Part shown: positions 29,501-39,513 of the stretch, one piece after another
Numbering within the stretch: the first letter of the stretch is position 1
How the letters are laid out: each line of letters starts with the position of its first letter
DNA from: Oryzihumus leptocrescens
GTDB lineage: Bacteria; Actinomycetota; Actinomycetes; Actinomycetales; Dermatophilaceae
DNA: 64,000 nucleotides
Assembly: GCF_006716205.1 (NCBI RefSeq)
Contig: NZ_VFOQ01000003.1
Location: 124,001-188,000, forward strand
Direction: 5' to 3'
Position numbers and translations under genes: made by a program
Notes under the pieces: generated by a model
The model's input: the letters and a program-made list of their open reading frames with translations, nothing else
What the model was told of the DNA's origin: nothing
Databases searched by the model: none

Positions 29501-29539
29501 GTAGGCCGAGCGTAGGCAGGACGTAGGGCGACCTACGTC
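29501..29539 (-). promoter_or_regulatory. Phased GTAGG repeats and a perfect inverted repeat before the 136-aa protein gene
   Basis: GTAGG occurs at 29501, 29512 and 29523, exactly 11 bases apart. The last copy is the left half of a perfect palindrome, GACGTAGG-GCGA-CCTACGTC (29520-29539). One-turn spacing places every copy on the same face of DNA, as expected for cooperative binding. The regulator is unknown. Confidence 0.5.
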
Positions 29540-29628
29540 GTGCCCGCGGGTGAGGGGCTCGTGGGCGCCGCACACCCCTTCGTCGGAGGCGGCGCTCATG
29601 CATCGGCGGGAGAGGCCGAGCGCAGGAC

Positions 29629-29657
29629 GGTGCCCCAGCCCGACGGGCTGGGGCACC
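29629..29657 (-). terminator. Terminator after the Gly/Asn repeat gene
   Basis: GGTGCCCCAGCCC (29629-29641) and GGGCTGGGGCACC (29645-29657) are perfect 13-base arms with a three-base loop. The hairpin lies 16 bases beyond the stop of the leftward LPMTG gene. Confidence 0.85.
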
Positions 29658-29673
29658 GTGGCCGTTCCGGTGT

Positions 29674-30831
<1,158 letters not shown>

Positions 30832-31083
30832 GTGAGCGCTCCCTTGACCGCAAGAGCACTGCCGACGTTCGGCACCCCGGCGGGGGTCATCCTCGAAGGG
30901 GTCTGCTCTGTAACGATCACGCTCGCATCGGTCAGGATTTGGTAAAGCCGGTTGCGGACGGCATCAACCGTTCTCGGGAAATCTCGACCGAATGGGTCGA
31001 GGGTGCGGGTCGCCCCAACGGCCGACCCAAACGGGGGTGATCCGGCCTTGACGGGCAAGCCACCGAAACCGGGCCCGGCCGTC

Positions 31084-33306
31084 TCAGGCGGTGGGCTCCA
31101 GGACGGTCATCCGGTGCGCGGCGCGAGTGAGCGCCACGTAGAGGACCCGGACGCCACCGGGCGACTCGCGGGTGATCTCCGCGGGGTCGAGGATCACCGT
31201 CGCGTCGTACTCCAGGCCCTTGGTGGACATCGGGTCGACGACGTACACGCGCTCCGAGGCGTGCTTGGCGAGCGGGGCGGCAAGGTCCTCCCAGGCGCGC
31301 GGCGTGATGACCGCGATCGAGCCTTCGACCTCGCCGAGCAGGTCTTCCACGGCGTCGACCAGCCGGTGCTCCAGCTCGGCCACGGGCGTACGGACCTCGC
31401 GGGGCTGGACCCCGGTCTCGCGCACCGCCTGCGGGATGTCGGCGTCGGCCACCTCGCGGCGCACGACGACCGCGGCGTAGTCGAAGATCTCGCGGGCGTT
31501 GCGGTAGTTGGTGTCCATGTGGAACGTCCGGCGCTGCTGGGTGCCGAACGCCTCGTCCCGGGCGCGCAGCGACTCCGCGCCGTCCGGCCACGAGCTCTGT
31601 GCCGCGTCGCCGACGACGGTCCACGAGGCCCACCGGCCCCGGCGCCCGAGCATCCGCCACTGCATCGGTGAGAGGTCCTGGGCCTCGTCGACGAGGACGT
31701 GGGCGTACTCCTCCGGCCGCCCGATCCGGCCGTACATCAGGCGGTCGTGCATCGAGTGCGGCGCGACCTCCGACTGGCGCGGCGTGCCTGACGGGGTCAG
31801 CCGCTGGGACTGCACCTCCGCCACGCCGTAGTGCGACAGGTCGTCGAGCTCCTCGATCTCGTAGAACCCGCGCTCCTCGCGCGGCGCCTCCTTCATCGCA
31901 CCCAGCCGGGCGGCGAGGTCGTCGATAAGCGCGACGTCGGCGACCGACCACTGACCGGTCTCCAGCGCCACCTGCATCGAGTCGACGAGCACGTCGACCT
32001 CGGCCGGGGAGAGCAGCCCGTGGGCGTAGCGCTGGGCGCGCTCCCGGTCGGCGAGCCAGAGCAGCACCTCGCGGGGGTCGACCGGACGCCACCACTTCTG
32101 CATGAACGCGTCGACCTCGAGGTGGTCGGTGAACCGGTCGAGGAAGTCGGACTTCTCGCCGTGCCGGTCGCTGGCCCACGCCGCCTCGGCGAGCGCCTGC
32201 TCGGCGGCCTCCCAGGCGAGGTTGCGCTGGTGGTGGCGCAGCACCTGGCTGCGGACCCGGTTGAGGACCGGCGCGTCGAGGCGGATCGGCCGGCCGCCGA
32301 TGAACGCCCGGAACTGGGTCGGCGCGTCCGGGGTGAGGTCGCGCGCGGCCCGGGAGAGCACGCGGCGGATCCGCAGCGACCCCTTGATCGCCGCCGCCTC
32401 GTTGGAGTCGAGCCGCTCGGTGGTGACCCCGTCCACGACGTCACCGAGGGAGCGCAGCGTGACCGTCTCCTCACCCAGTGAGGGCAGCACCCGCTCGATG
32501 TATGCCGTGTAGGCGGCAGAGGGGCCGGCCACCAGGATGCCGCCGCTCTCGAACCGACGGCGGTCGGAGTAGAGCAGGTAGGCGGCGCGGTGCAGGGCCA
32601 CCACGGTCTTGCCGGTGCCCGGGCCGCCGGTGATCTCGGTGATGCCACGGGCCGAGGCACGGATCGCCTCGTCCTGGTGGCGCTGGATGGTGGCCACGAT
32701 GTCGCGCATCTGCGCGCCACGGCTGCGGGTCAGCGCGGCCATGAGGGCGCCGTCACCGACGACGACCATGCCCTCGGGGGCCTCCGGGACCATGAGGTCG
32801 TCCTCGACCCCGATCACGTCGGCGCCCTTGCAGCGCAGCACCCGCCGGCGCAGCACACCCATCGGGTCGACCGGGGTGGAGCGGTAGAACGGCGCCGCGG
32901 CCGGGGCGCGCCAGTCGATGACCAGCGGCTCGTAGTCGTCGTCGCGGACCCCGAGGCGGCCGACGTAGCGGACCTCGCGGTCGTCCGTGCCGGGGCGGGT
33001 CTCGTGCACCAGGTCGAGCCGGCCGAAGACCAGGCCTTCGTACTGCGTGTCGAGCGTCGTCCGGCGGCGGGCGGCGTTGAAGACCAGCGCGTCCCGCTCG
33101 AACAGGCCGGTCAGCTCCTCCTCGCGCACGTCACCGGTGCGGTCGGTGCGGCCGCGCGCCAGGCCCTCGGCCTCGACCAGCGAGGCGCGCTCGGCCGCCT
33201 TGCCCAGCTCGGCGTAGACACGGTCGACGTGCGCCTGCTCGACCGCGATCTCGTGGGCGACCTCCGCCGAGGGCTGCTTCGGCTGGTGGTTCGACTGGTC
33301 CGGCAC
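31084..33306 (-). CDS. HelD/HelR-type UvrD-like ATPase (RNA polymerase recycling factor)
   Basis: The 740-residue superfamily-1 protein has Walker A GGPGTGKT, a DEAQD motif followed by LSPMQWRMLG, MSTKGLEYDATVI and YVALTRA. The N-terminus is long and coiled-coil-like (HEIAVEQAHVDRVYAEL), as in actinobacterial HelD/HelR rather than classical UvrD. HelD-type factors remove stalled RNA polymerase from DNA, and HelR members can displace rifamycins. The GTG at 33306 is chosen for its distance from GGAG; GTG 33312 is an alternative. A CGTGCG-AA-CGCACG palindrome lies in the divergent promoter region. Confidence 0.85.
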   Translation of the reverse strand: MPDQSNHQPKQPSAEVAHEIAVEQAHVDRVYAELGKAAERASLVEAEGLARGRTDRTGDVREEELTGLFERDALVFNAARRRTTLDTQYEGLVFGRLDLVHETRPGTDDREVRYVGRLGVRDDDYEPLVIDWRAPAAAPFYRSTPVDPMGVLRRRVLRCKGADVIGVEDDLMVPEAPEGMVVVGDGALMAALTRSRGAQMRDIVATIQRHQDEAIRASARGITEITGGPGTGKTVVALHRAAYLLYSDRRRFESGGILVAGPSAAYTAYIERVLPSLGEETVTLRSLGDVVDGVTTERLDSNEAAAIKGSLRIRRVLSRAARDLTPDAPTQFRAFIGGRPIRLDAPVLNRVRSQVLRHHQRNLAWEAAEQALAEAAWASDRHGEKSDFLDRFTDHLEVDAFMQKWWRPVDPREVLLWLADRERAQRYAHGLLSPAEVDVLVDSMQVALETGQWSVADVALIDDLAARLGAMKEAPREERGFYEIEELDDLSHYGVAEVQSQRLTPSGTPRQSEVAPHSMHDRLMYGRIGRPEEYAHVLVDEAQDLSPMQWRMLGRRGRWASWTVVGDAAQSSWPDGAESLRARDEAFGTQQRRTFHMDTNYRNAREIFDYAAVVVRREVADADIPQAVRETGVQPREVRTPVAELEHRLVDAVEDLLGEVEGSIAVITPRAWEDLAAPLAKHASERVYVVDPMSTKGLEYDATVILDPAEITRESPGGVRVLYVALTRAAHRMTVLEPTA

Positions 33307-33360
33307 GGTCACGTTCTCCGCCTGTCGGCTCGTGGTGGGGTCAACGGGGTCGCACGCCAA

Positions 33361-33374
33361 CGTGCGAACGCACG
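33361..33374. promoter_or_regulatory. Palindrome between helD-like and GNAT genes
   Basis: CGTGCG-AA-CGCACG is a perfect inverted repeat with a two-base centre, in the gap between two divergent genes. It is five bases before a TAATCT box of the GNAT gene, so a bound repressor would block that promoter. The binding protein is unknown. Confidence 0.45.
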
Positions 33375-33390
33375 AGTCTAATCTGCCCGC

Positions 33391-34032
33391 GTGTCCACAT
33401 CAGGCGTTCGCCCACCGTCAGGGGAGCCACTGGTCGGCTCCGTCGTCCGTCTCGACGTCACCACCCCCGACGACGCGCCCGGCCTCTTCGCCGCGCTCGA
33501 CGACGAGCGGGTCTGGGCGAAGGGCTACGGGGGAGGCCCGGCCGGGCGCCCCGCGGACGCCGAGGCGATGCACGCCTGGGTGGCGCGCTCCCTGGCGAAC
33601 GCCCGGGAGACCGGCCGCACGGCATACACGTTGCGCCTCGTCACGGACGGCGACCTCGGTGCCGCGGGCACCGTGGTGGGCACGACGAGCCTGGGCGACA
33701 TCGACCTGGGCAACGAGCGCGCGCACCTGGGCTGGACGGCGTACGGCCCCCGGTGGTGGGCGACCGCGGTCAACCCCGAGGCCAAGCTGCTGGTCCTGCG
33801 GCACGCGTTCACGGACTGTGGGTTCGGGCGGGTCAAGATCCAGACCGACCTGCTCAACGACCGCTCCCAGGCCGCGATCGCCAAGCTCGGCGCCACCCGC
33901 GAGGGGGTCCTGCGGCGGCACATGCGGCGGGCCGACGGGTCGTTCCGCGACACCGTGGTGTTCAGCATCCTGCGCGAGGAGTGGCCGACCGTGGAGGAAG
34001 GGCTGGTCGCGCGGATACGCTCGCTGGCATGA
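33391..34032 (+). CDS. GNAT-family N-acetyltransferase (RimJ/RimL-like)
   Basis: The 213-residue acetyltransferase has the core TVVGTTSLGDIDLGNERAHL, the acceptor-strand WTAYGPRWWATAVNPEAK and a C-terminal RVKIQTDLLNDRSQAAIAKL with LGATREG, matching the RimJ/RimL branch that acetylates protein or small amines. The GTG start is six bases after TAATCT. Its stop overlaps the aminotransferase start (ATGA), so the pair is one unit. The acceptor is not known. Confidence 0.85.
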   Translation: MSTSGVRPPSGEPLVGSVVRLDVTTPDDAPGLFAALDDERVWAKGYGGGPAGRPADAEAMHAWVARSLANARETGRTAYTLRLVTDGDLGAAGTVVGTTSLGDIDLGNERAHLGWTAYGPRWWATAVNPEAKLLVLRHAFTDCGFGRVKIQTDLLNDRSQAAIAKLGATREGVLRRHMRRADGSFRDTVVFSILREEWPTVEEGLVARIRSLA

Positions 34033-35429
34033 CCGACGTCGCCGCCCAGCCCACCGCCGACGAGCTCGCCCCGCCCACCCCGGTCATCGACCGTGACGCG
34101 GCCCGGCGGGCCTACGACGACGACCGGGCCCACGTGTTCCACTCCTGGTCCGCCCAGGGAGCGCTGACCCCCATGGTGGTGGCCGCGGCGCAGGGCTGCT
34201 GGCTGTGGGACGGCGAGGGCAACCGCTACCTCGACTTCTCCTCCCAGCTGGTCAACACCAACATCGGCCACCAGCACCCGGCGGTCGTCGCGGCCATCCA
34301 GGAGCAGGCGGGCCGGCTGTGCACCATCGCTCCGCAGCACGCCAACGACGTCCGCAGTGAGGCGGCGCGGCTGGTCACCGAGCGGGCCCCGCAGGGACTG
34401 GACCACGTCTTCTTCACCAACGGCGGCGCCGAGGCCATCGAGAACGCCGTGCGGATGGCACGGCTGCACACCGGCCGGCGCAAGGTGCTCTCCCGCTACC
34501 GCAGCTACCACGGGCACACGCAGGCGGCGATCCACCTGACCGGCGACCCGCGCCGCTGGCCCAACGACTCCGGCGCCGAGGGCGTCGTGCACTTCGTCGG
34601 CCCGTTCCTCTACCGCTCGCAGTTCCACGCCACCACCGAGGCCGAGGAGTCCGAGCGCGCCCTGGCGCACCTGGCCCACGTGGTCGAGATGGAGGGGCCG
34701 GCCACGATCGCGGCGATCGTGCTGGAGACCATCCCCGGCACCGCCGGCATCATGACCCCGCCGCCCGGCTACCTCGCCGGGGTGCGCGAGCTGTGCGACC
34801 GACACGGGATCCTGCTCATCCTGGACGAGGTCATGGCCGGCTTCGGGCGCACCGGCGAGTGGTTCGCCCTCGACGGCATCGACGGCGGCGTCACCCCCGA
34901 CCTCATCGCCTTCGCCAAGGGGGTCAACTCCGGCTACGTGCCGCTCGGCGGCGTGATCCTGAGCAACGCCGTGTACGAGACGTTCCGCGAGCGCCCCTAC
35001 CCCGGCGGCCTGACCTACTCGGGCCACCCGCTGGCCTGCGCCGCCGCGGTGGCGACGATCCGCGCCATGGAGCAGGACGGCATCGTCGACCACGCCCGCC
35101 GGATCGGGCAGGACGTCCTGGGCCCGGGCCTGCGCGAGCTGGCCGCCCGGCACGCCGTCATCGGCGAGGTCCGCGGCCGGGGCGTGTTCTGGGCCCTGGA
35201 GCTGGTCGCCGACCGGGAGACCCGTGAGCCGCTGGTGCCCTACAACGCATCGGGCGCGGCCGCGAAGCCGATGAACGACCTCGTCGCTGCGTGCAAGCGC
35301 CGCGGCCTGCTGCCGTTCGTCAACATGAACCGCCTCCATGTCGTCCCGCCGTGCATCGTCACCGAGGCGGAGGCCCGGCTCGGCCTGCGCCTGCTCGACG
35401 AGGCGCTGGCCGAGGTCTTCGGCGGCTAG
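34029..35429 (+). CDS. Class III (omega-type) PLP aminotransferase
   Basis: The 466-residue aminotransferase has the phosphate-binding FFTNGGAEAIENAVRMAR, the acidic block LLILDEVMAGFGRTGEW and the PLP Lys in FAKGVNSGYVPLG. Class III enzymes move amino groups from distal amines such as putrescine, GABA, beta-alanine or taurine to keto acids. It overlaps the upstream GNAT gene by four bases. A TrmB/LuxR-like regulator converges from the right. The substrate is unknown. Confidence 0.9.
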   Translation: MTDVAAQPTADELAPPTPVIDRDAARRAYDDDRAHVFHSWSAQGALTPMVVAAAQGCWLWDGEGNRYLDFSSQLVNTNIGHQHPAVVAAIQEQAGRLCTIAPQHANDVRSEAARLVTERAPQGLDHVFFTNGGAEAIENAVRMARLHTGRRKVLSRYRSYHGHTQAAIHLTGDPRRWPNDSGAEGVVHFVGPFLYRSQFHATTEAEESERALAHLAHVVEMEGPATIAAIVLETIPGTAGIMTPPPGYLAGVRELCDRHGILLILDEVMAGFGRTGEWFALDGIDGGVTPDLIAFAKGVNSGYVPLGGVILSNAVYETFRERPYPGGLTYSGHPLACAAAVATIRAMEQDGIVDHARRIGQDVLGPGLRELAARHAVIGEVRGRGVFWALELVADRETREPLVPYNASGAAAKPMNDLVAACKRRGLLPFVNMNRLHVVPPCIVTEAEARLGLRLLDEALAEVFGG

Positions 35430-35430
35430 T

Positions 35431-35460
35431 CCGGCTGGTCCCGGCTGGTCCCGGCTGGTT
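35431..35460. repeat. Three 10-bp tandem repeats between convergent genes
   Basis: CCGGCTGGTC, CCGGCTGGTC and CCGGCTGGTT lie in a row, and a fourth partial copy (CCGG) follows. The gap separates the ends of the aminotransferase and the LuxR-like gene. No stem is formed, and I see no terminator here. Confidence 0.8.
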
Positions 35461-35473
35461 CCGGCGAGACCCG

Positions 35474-36487
35474 CTAGATCAGCCCACGCCGGGCGGCCTG
35501 CACGCCGGCCTGGAAGCGGGTGCCCGCGCCGAGCTGGTCCATCAGCGCCCGCACCCGGCGCTCGACCGTGCGCTGGGAGACGCCGGTCTGCCGGGAGATG
35601 GTCGCGTCGGAGGCGCCGCCGGCCAGCAGCGACAGGATGTGCAGGTCGCGCTTGTCGACCCCCTGGGCCGACATCCGTGAGGTGGGGATGGCCAGGCGCC
35701 AGATGGCGTCGAGCGTGGCCCCCAGCGCGAGCACCAACGGCCGGGAGCGGATCAGCAGCGACCCGTGCCCGCTCTCGTCGTACGACGACAGGTCGAGCAC
35801 CGCGGCGGTGTCGTCGACCACCACGGCGGAGAACGGCAGGTCGTAGGTGAACCGGTACTTCTCCCCGCCCTCGGCGCGGGCCGCCAGGACCTCGCTGGCC
35901 TTGTCCCACTCCAGCACCTTGGCGTCGTAGGTGGTCCGCAGGCTGAGCTCGATGCCCTCGGAGGAGTAGCTGCGGTCCCGGTGGCTCGACAGGGGTGCGT
36001 CGAACAGCACCCGGGTGCGGGGCGAGATGTTGCGCGCGGTGCGCAGCGAGTGCGTGGCCGTGGCCACGATCTCGGCGGTGGCGGTGTGGAGGTCGTCCAG
36101 GGAGTTCAGCACCGAGATGCCCTCCAGCCGTCGGGCGCTGTCGGTGCGGGCCTGGTAGTAGACCTGGCTGAGCTCGTGCGCCGCGGAGCGGGCTTCGCGG
36201 GCACGGCGCTCGAGGTTGACCGCGTGGGCCGGCAGCGCCACGTCGGGCGGGGTCGGGTCCCAGCTGCCGTCGGCATGGACGTCGACCAGTCCGCGCTGCG
36301 CCAGGATGCGGACCACCCGGTCGACCGCCTCGCCCTCGATGCCCTGCGCGACGAGCAGCTCCCGGGTGGGGTGGGCGTGCTGGAGGATGGCCAGGTAGAC
36401 GCGCGTGACCAGGCCTTCGGTGACCGCGTCGGGCGGTTCGGACGCCAGACCGGGGGTGCGGTTGGCGAAGTGTGGGGCCTTCACCAC
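35474..36487 (-). CDS. Transcriptional regulator with TrmB-like N-terminus and LuxR-type HTH (paralogue)
   Basis: The 337-residue protein is a paralogue of that at 26060. It has an N-terminal winged helix, a coiled part (AREARSAAHELSQVYYQARTD), a middle domain with VVDDTAAVLDLSSYDE, and a C-terminal HTH (ILSLLAGGASDATISRQTG, then RTVERRVRALMDQLGA). The GTG at 36487 is chosen because GGAGG lies eight bases upstream, and the length then equals the paralogue; a longer start at 36586 would run through the promoter repeats. It converges on the aminotransferase gene. Confidence 0.75.
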   Translation of the reverse strand: MVKAPHFANRTPGLASEPPDAVTEGLVTRVYLAILQHAHPTRELLVAQGIEGEAVDRVVRILAQRGLVDVHADGSWDPTPPDVALPAHAVNLERRAREARSAAHELSQVYYQARTDSARRLEGISVLNSLDDLHTATAEIVATATHSLRTARNISPRTRVLFDAPLSSHRDRSYSSEGIELSLRTTYDAKVLEWDKASEVLAARAEGGEKYRFTYDLPFSAVVVDDTAAVLDLSSYDESGHGSLLIRSRPLVLALGATLDAIWRLAIPTSRMSAQGVDKRDLHILSLLAGGASDATISRQTGVSQRTVERRVRALMDQLGAGTRFQAGVQAARRGLI

Positions 36488-36564
36488 GGCGGTGCCTCCT
36501 TCGGTTCCCAGTGCACCCCAGCCCCAACGGGTGGGGGGCCGGTCGAGGTGGCGGGATACCGACA

Positions 36565-36586
36565 TTGACTGTAGTCCGCCAGTCAA
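36565..36586. promoter_or_regulatory. Inverted repeat TTGACTG-N8-CAGTCAA ahead of the LuxR-like regulator
   Basis: TTGACTG (36565-36571) and CAGTCAA (36580-36586) are perfect seven-base arms with an eight-base spacer, about 80 bases before the GTG of the leftward regulator. Each arm read on its own strand resembles a -35 TTGACT. The element may be an operator, two divergent -35 boxes, or both. Confidence 0.5.
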
Positions 36587-36645
36587 AGGGCTTACACCCC
36601 TTCGTGATCTTTGCGAGAGTGATGTCAGCCGGCTAGACCGGCCGA

Positions 36646-36750
36646 GGCGCGAAGAGTCGCCGGTCCCCCCGCCGGGCGACCACGCGCTGGTCGCGGCGTC
36701 CCCGGGAGAAGCCCCCCCTGCCTCCCGGGGACGCCGCGCACATCATTTTT
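36646..36750 (+). ncRNA. 6C small RNA (two hairpins with C-rich loops)
   Basis: Hairpin 1 pairs GTCGCCGG (36656-36663) with CCGGGCGAC (36672-36680), and its loop holds six C (36665-36670). Hairpin 2 pairs a 16-base arm (36693-36708) perfectly with 36722-36737, its loop holds seven C (36712-36718), and TTTTT ends at 36750. Two stem-loops with at least six C each define the actinobacterial 6C RNA, named B11 in M. tuberculosis, which acts on mRNAs through these loops. A promoter TTGCGA (36611-36616)-N17-TAGACC (36634-36639) places the start near 36646, giving about 105 bases. The purD promoter lies further downstream, so this is a separate transcript. Confidence 0.87.
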
Positions 36751-36838
36751 CGCCCCCTTCACCGCCGGTATGCCGGGTCGGCCACCTCGCCGTGCCACCC
36801 CGGACCGCCGCCGCGGCGGCTCCCTTAGGCTCTCGCGG

Positions 36839-38131
36839 GTGAAGGTTCTCGTCATCGGATCCGGTGCCCGCGAGCACGCCATCGTCCGCGCCCTGACCGC
36901 CGACCCCGCGGTCGATGCCGTCATCGCCGCCCCGGGCAACCCGGGGATCGACACGATCGCGCTGTGCCGCGACCTGCCAGGCGGCCTGCTCGACGGCCCC
37001 GGCGTCGCCCACCTCGCCGCCGAGGTGCACGCCGACCTCGTCGTCATCGGGCCGGAGGCGCCGCTGGTCGCCGGCGTCGCCGACGCCGTGCGCGCCCGCG
37101 GGATCGCCTGCTTCGGTCCGACCGCGCAGGCCGCCCGGCTCGAGGGCAGCAAGGCGTTCGCCAAGGAGGTCATGGCCGCCGCCGGCGTGCCCACCGCGCT
37201 GGCCCACGTGTGCACGAGCCTGGACGAGGTGACCGACGCGCTGGACGCGCTCGGCGCCCCCTACGTGGTCAAGGACGACGGCCTGGCCGCCGGCAAGGGC
37301 GTCGTGGTCACCCGGAGCCGCGCGCAGGCGGTCGCCCACGCGGCGCAGTGCCTGGCCAAGGAGGGCGGCCGGGTCGTCGTCGAGGAGTACCTCGACGGGC
37401 CCGAGGTGTCGCTGTTCTGCCTGACCGACGGCACGACCGTCGTGCCGCTGACGCCGGCGCAGGACTTCAAGCGGGTCGGCGATGGGGACGAGGGGCCCAA
37501 CACCGGCGGCATGGGGGCCTACTCGCCCCTGGACTGGGCCCCCGAGGGCCTGGTCGCGGACGTCGTCGCCCGGGTGGCCCAGCCCACGGTGGACGAGATG
37601 CGTCACCGCGGGACGCCGTTCGCCGGGGTGCTCTACGTCGGCCTCGCGCTGACCTCCCGCGGGCCGCGCGTCGTGGAGTTCAACGCCCGCTTCGGCGACC
37701 CCGAGACGCAGGTCGTCCTCGCGCGCCTGGCCACCCCGCTCGGCGGGCTGCTGCACGCCTGCGCCACCGGCACCCTCGACCAGGTGGGCGAGCTGCGCTG
37801 GCACCCCGAGCACGCCGTCACCGTCGTCATCGCCTCCAAGGGCTACCCCGACAGCCCCCGCACCGGCGACGAGATCCACGGCCTGGACCAGGTCGGCGAC
37901 GAGGCCTGGGTCCTGCACGCCGGCACGGCGCCCGGGCGCGAAGGCGCCGTGGTGTCCGCGGGCGGGCGGGTGCTGTCCGTCGTCGCCATGGGCGGCGACC
38001 TCGGGGAGGCCCGCGACCGCGCATACCGGGCGGTCGACCGGATCAGCCTCGACGGCTCGCACCACCGCACCGACATCGCGCTCGCCGCGCAGCGCGGCGA
38101 GGTCTCCGTCCCCACCCAACCTACCGCCTGA
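36839..38131 (+). CDS. purD: Phosphoribosylamine-glycine ligase PurD (GARS)
   Basis: The 430-residue ATP-grasp enzyme makes glycinamide ribonucleotide, step 2 of purine synthesis. It starts VLVIGSGAREHAIV, has the VKDDGLAAGKGVVV nucleotide motif and the metal-binding FNARFGDPETQ. The GTG at 36839 is exactly seven bases after TAGGCT (36826-36831), a leaderless start. It is followed by purC after 57 bases, with purS, purQ and purL next, so it begins the purine block. Confidence 0.96.
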   Translation: MKVLVIGSGAREHAIVRALTADPAVDAVIAAPGNPGIDTIALCRDLPGGLLDGPGVAHLAAEVHADLVVIGPEAPLVAGVADAVRARGIACFGPTAQAARLEGSKAFAKEVMAAAGVPTALAHVCTSLDEVTDALDALGAPYVVKDDGLAAGKGVVVTRSRAQAVAHAAQCLAKEGGRVVVEEYLDGPEVSLFCLTDGTTVVPLTPAQDFKRVGDGDEGPNTGGMGAYSPLDWAPEGLVADVVARVAQPTVDEMRHRGTPFAGVLYVGLALTSRGPRVVEFNARFGDPETQVVLARLATPLGGLLHACATGTLDQVGELRWHPEHAVTVVIASKGYPDSPRTGDEIHGLDQVGDEAWVLHAGTAPGREGAVVSAGGRVLSVVAMGGDLGEARDRAYRAVDRISLDGSHHRTDIALAAQRGEVSVPTQPTA

Positions 38132-38188
38132 CCCACCGCGTCTTCACCGGTCGCGCACCGCAGGAGGGCGGGCTGCGAGGATGGGGGC

Positions 38189-39121
38189 ATGACGTCGGTC
38201 GTCCCCACCTCGCCGCCCGCCCTGCCCGGCTTCGCCCACGTCTACTCGGGCAAGGTCCGTGAGCTGTACGCCCCGGTCGACCCCGGCACGGGGGAGGCCC
38301 GCGAGGACCAGCTCCTGCTCGTGGCCTCCGACCGGATCTCGGCCTACGACTTCATCCTCGACACCGAGATCCCCGACAAGGGCGCGGTGCTGACCCAGCT
38401 GTCGCTGTGGTGGTTCGAGCAGCTCGCCGACATCCTGCCCAACCACGTCATCTCCACCGACGTGCCGGCCGCGGTCGCCGGCCGGGCGGTGCTCGTGCGC
38501 CGGCTGCAGATGGTCCCGGTCGAGTGCATCGGGCGGGCCTACCTCACCGGCAGTGGCCTGGCGGAGTACCGCCAGACCTCCTCGGTCTGCGGCGTCCCCC
38601 TGCCGGCGGGGCTGGAGGACGGCTCGAAGCTGCCGGAGCCGATCTTCACGCCCACCACCAAGGCGCCGGTGGGCGAGCACGACCAGCCGATGACCTACGC
38701 CCAGGTCGAGGCGGAGCTGGGGGCCGACCTGGCCTCCCGGGTGCGCGACCTCACCACCGCGATCCTGGCGCGCGGCAACGCGGTGGCGGCGGAGCGCGGG
38801 ATACTCCTGGCCGACACCAAGGTGGAGTTCGGGCTGGACCCGGCCGCCGCGGACGAGCACGGCCGGCCGGGCATCGTCCTGGCCGACGAGGTGCTCACCC
38901 CCGACTCCTCGCGCTTCTGGCCGGCCGACCAGTGGCAGCCGGGCCGGGCGCAGCCGTCCTACGACAAGCAGTTCGTCCGCGACTGGCTGACCTCCCCGGC
39001 CAGCGGCTGGGACCGCCACTCCGGCGAGGCCCCGCCGCCGCTGCCCGAGGCGATCGTCGAGCAGACCCGGACCAAGTACGTCGAGGCGTACGAGGCGCTG
39101 ACCGGGCGCCGGTTCGGCTGA
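38189..39121 (+). CDS. purC: SAICAR synthase PurC
   Basis: The 310-residue enzyme joins aspartate to CAIR, step 8 of purine synthesis in the common numbering. It shows [32 protein letters not shown] and the C-terminal [11 protein letters not shown] with metal/ATP-binding residues. The ATG at 38189 lies six bases after a GAGGAT box, which may be a weak leaderless promoter, so purC may be transcribed apart from purD as well. The length is that of the longer actinobacterial form. Confidence 0.96.
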   Translation: MTSVVPTSPPALPGFAHVYSGKVRELYAPVDPGTGEAREDQLLLVASDRISAYDFILDTEIPDKGAVLTQLSLWWFEQLADILPNHVISTDVPAAVAGRAVLVRRLQMVPVECIGRAYLTGSGLAEYRQTSSVCGVPLPAGLEDGSKLPEPIFTPTTKAPVGEHDQPMTYAQVEAELGADLASRVRDLTTAILARGNAVAAERGILLADTKVEFGLDPAAADEHGRPGIVLADEVLTPDSSRFWPADQWQPGRAQPSYDKQFVRDWLTSPASGWDRHSGEAPPPLPEAIVEQTRTKYVEAYEALTGRRFG

Positions 39122-39240
39122 GCGGCGGACCGGCCGCCCGCCGGGTGGACGCGCCGTCGGGGCCCCTGACGTCGGCGGTTATCCTCAGGGCGACCCCGCA
39201 CGCCAGGCCCGGCAGGGCCGCGCCCCGAGGAGCACCTCGC

Positions 39241-39513
39241 ATGGGAACCGTCGTCATCGACGTGATGCTGAAGTCCGAGATTCTCGATCCCCAGGGGCAG
39301 GCCGTCGCCGGCGCACTCCCGCGGCTCGGGTTCACCCAGTTCACCGACGTCCGCCAGGGCAAGCGGTTCGAGCTGACCGTCGACGGCGAGGTGACCGGGG
39401 AGGTCCTCGCCGCCGCCCGCGAGGCGGCCGAGAAGCTGCTGTCCAACCCGGTCATCGAGGACGTCGTCCGCGTGGCCGAGCTGACCGACGAGACCGCCGG
39501 GCAGCCCGCATGA
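39241..39513 (+). CDS. purS: FGAM synthase subunit PurS
   Basis: The 90-residue small subunit of formylglycinamidine ribonucleotide synthase holds PurQ and PurL together and carries ammonia between them. The family pattern is complete: [19 protein letters not shown], then [23 protein letters not shown] precedes the ATG, and the 119-base gap after purC has TATCCT as a possible -10. Its stop overlaps the purQ start (ATGA), so the pair is translated together. Confidence 0.95.
   Translation: MGTVVIDVMLKSEILDPQGQAVAGALPRLGFTQFTDVRQGKRFELTVDGEVTGEVLAAAREAAEKLLSNPVIEDVVRVAELTDETAGQPA

Noticed and set aside
30832-31083. Possible c-di-AMP (ydaO) riboswitch ahead of the LPMTG protein gene
   Set aside because: I looked for the conserved blocks on the minus strand because ydaO often precedes wall proteins; the key segments are not present in order. 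I see no firm element in this 252-base gap.
33301-33400. Rifamycin-associated element ahead of the HelD/HelR-like gene
   Set aside because: The expected GC-rich inverted repeat was not found; only a different CGTGCG/CGCACG palindrome is present.
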